From positions 6,448,001-6,512,000 of the forward strand of contig NZ_CP028369.1 in the NCBI RefSeq assembly GCF_003032475.1: a stretch of 64,000 nucleotides of DNA. Direction: 5' to 3'. Below, one piece after another: positions 63,616-64,000 of the stretch. The notes under the pieces are model-generated. The model was not told where the DNA came from, did not search any database, and saw only the letters and a list, made by a program, of their open reading frames with translations. Numbering within the stretch: position 1 is the first letter of the stretch; each line of letters starts with the position of its first letter. The DNA comes from Streptomyces sp. P3 (GTDB taxonomy: Bacteria; Actinomycetota; Actinomycetes; Streptomycetales; Streptomycetaceae). Made by a program: the position numbers and the translations under genes.

Positions 63616-64000
63616 GTGCCGACACGACGCGTACAGCGGGCCGCGTCGGTGCGTCACCACTGGTCACGCTGCGCGAGCGAGAGTGCCGCGGCCGCCCGGC
63701 TGGACGTCCCCAGGACGGAGGGAGCCCCCGACGCGGTCCTGCGCCGGGAGGCCGACGAGGCGACGGCGAGCAGGCGGCGCGCCGTCGAGCACGTGGCGGA
63801 ACTCGCCGTGCAGGCCGAGCGGGCCGGGGAGCAGCACCGGGCCGCTCGGCTGCGCGCCGACGAGGCCGACGAGGAGACCGCGCACGCCGAGGAGCGGCTG
63901 GCCGAGGCGGAGGAGGCCGTCGCCCGGGCCGGGCGCGCGCTGGTCACGGCCGTGCGGGAACAGCTTTCCGGGTGCGTGGAGCTGCGGGTGCCCGGGCTGC
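63616..64000 (+). CDS. Partial coiled-coil protein running off the right edge
   Basis: An open frame with strongly GC-biased third positions encodes an Ala/Glu/Arg-rich, heptad-like sequence (RAVEHVAELAVQAERAGEQH, AEERLAEAEEAVARAGRAL) with no stop to the window end. It resembles the central coiled coil of large SMC-like ATPases of actinobacteria, but no ATPase motif is visible. The start is uncertain (GTG 63616 or 63649), and it may itself be a fragment. Confidence 0.35.
   Translation, partial: MPTRRVQRAASVRHHWSRCASESAAAARLDVPRTEGAPDAVLRREADEATASRRRAVEHVAELAVQAERAGEQHRAARLRADEADEETAHAEERLAEAEEAVARAGRALVTAVREQLSGCVELRVPGL

Overview
The window is very GC-rich (about 72-75 % by eye), with strong G/C in third codon positions, GTG starts and purine-rich ribosome sites. 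This points to an actinomycete, most likely Streptomyces or a close relative. Most of it is one nonribosomal peptide synthetase (NRPS) cluster of a lipopeptide/glycopeptide-like type. The left edge cuts into the first NRPS gene, so the start of the assembly line is outside the window.

Region 1 (1-37053) holds three translationally coupled NRPS genes with 12 complete modules and a terminal thioesterase. From binding-pocket residues the predicted order is: Leu-like, Asp, [no A domain], Asn, [no A domain], Gly, Ser, Ser, X, X, Asp, Hpg-like. Four condensation domains are of the dual epimerisation/condensation type (modules 6, 7, 9 and 10). Modules 3 and 5 lack an adenylation domain but keep exactly its last ~60 residues, including the A10 lysine.

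Region 2 (37084-48763) holds tailoring and precursor genes: a PLP dehydratase-like enzyme, a lone ABC ATPase, a CmlA-like di-iron beta-hydroxylase, HmaS and a fused Hmo-HpgT (making 4-hydroxyphenylglycine), SbnB and SbnA (making L-2,3-diaminopropionate, Dap), and a stand-alone adenylation protein. That protein ends just before the ~60 residues that modules 3 and 5 retain. I infer a split adenylation domain: one trans-acting core, probably Dap-specific, serving two modules that each supply the missing C-terminal piece. This is the most unusual thing in the window.

Region 3 (48919-53840) holds an ABC exporter, an alpha/beta hydrolase, an MbtH-like protein and a StrR-family regulator. Three matching inverted repeats (GTTCAACCG-N11-CAGTTGAAC type) lie before the hydroxylase/Hpg operon, between the hydrolase/exporter operon and mbtH, and before the regulator gene. 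They look like its binding sites.

Region 4 (53841-64000) is the cluster edge: an FkbM methyltransferase with a possible TTA-containing leader ORF, a GT4 glycosyltransferase, a MacB-type ABC transporter with a divergent PadR regulator, then remnants of broken genes (XRE/MmyB-like, esterase, TetR, SDR, acyl-CoA ligase) and a partial coiled-coil ORF at the right edge. I saw no rRNA, tRNA, CRISPR array or intact mobile element.
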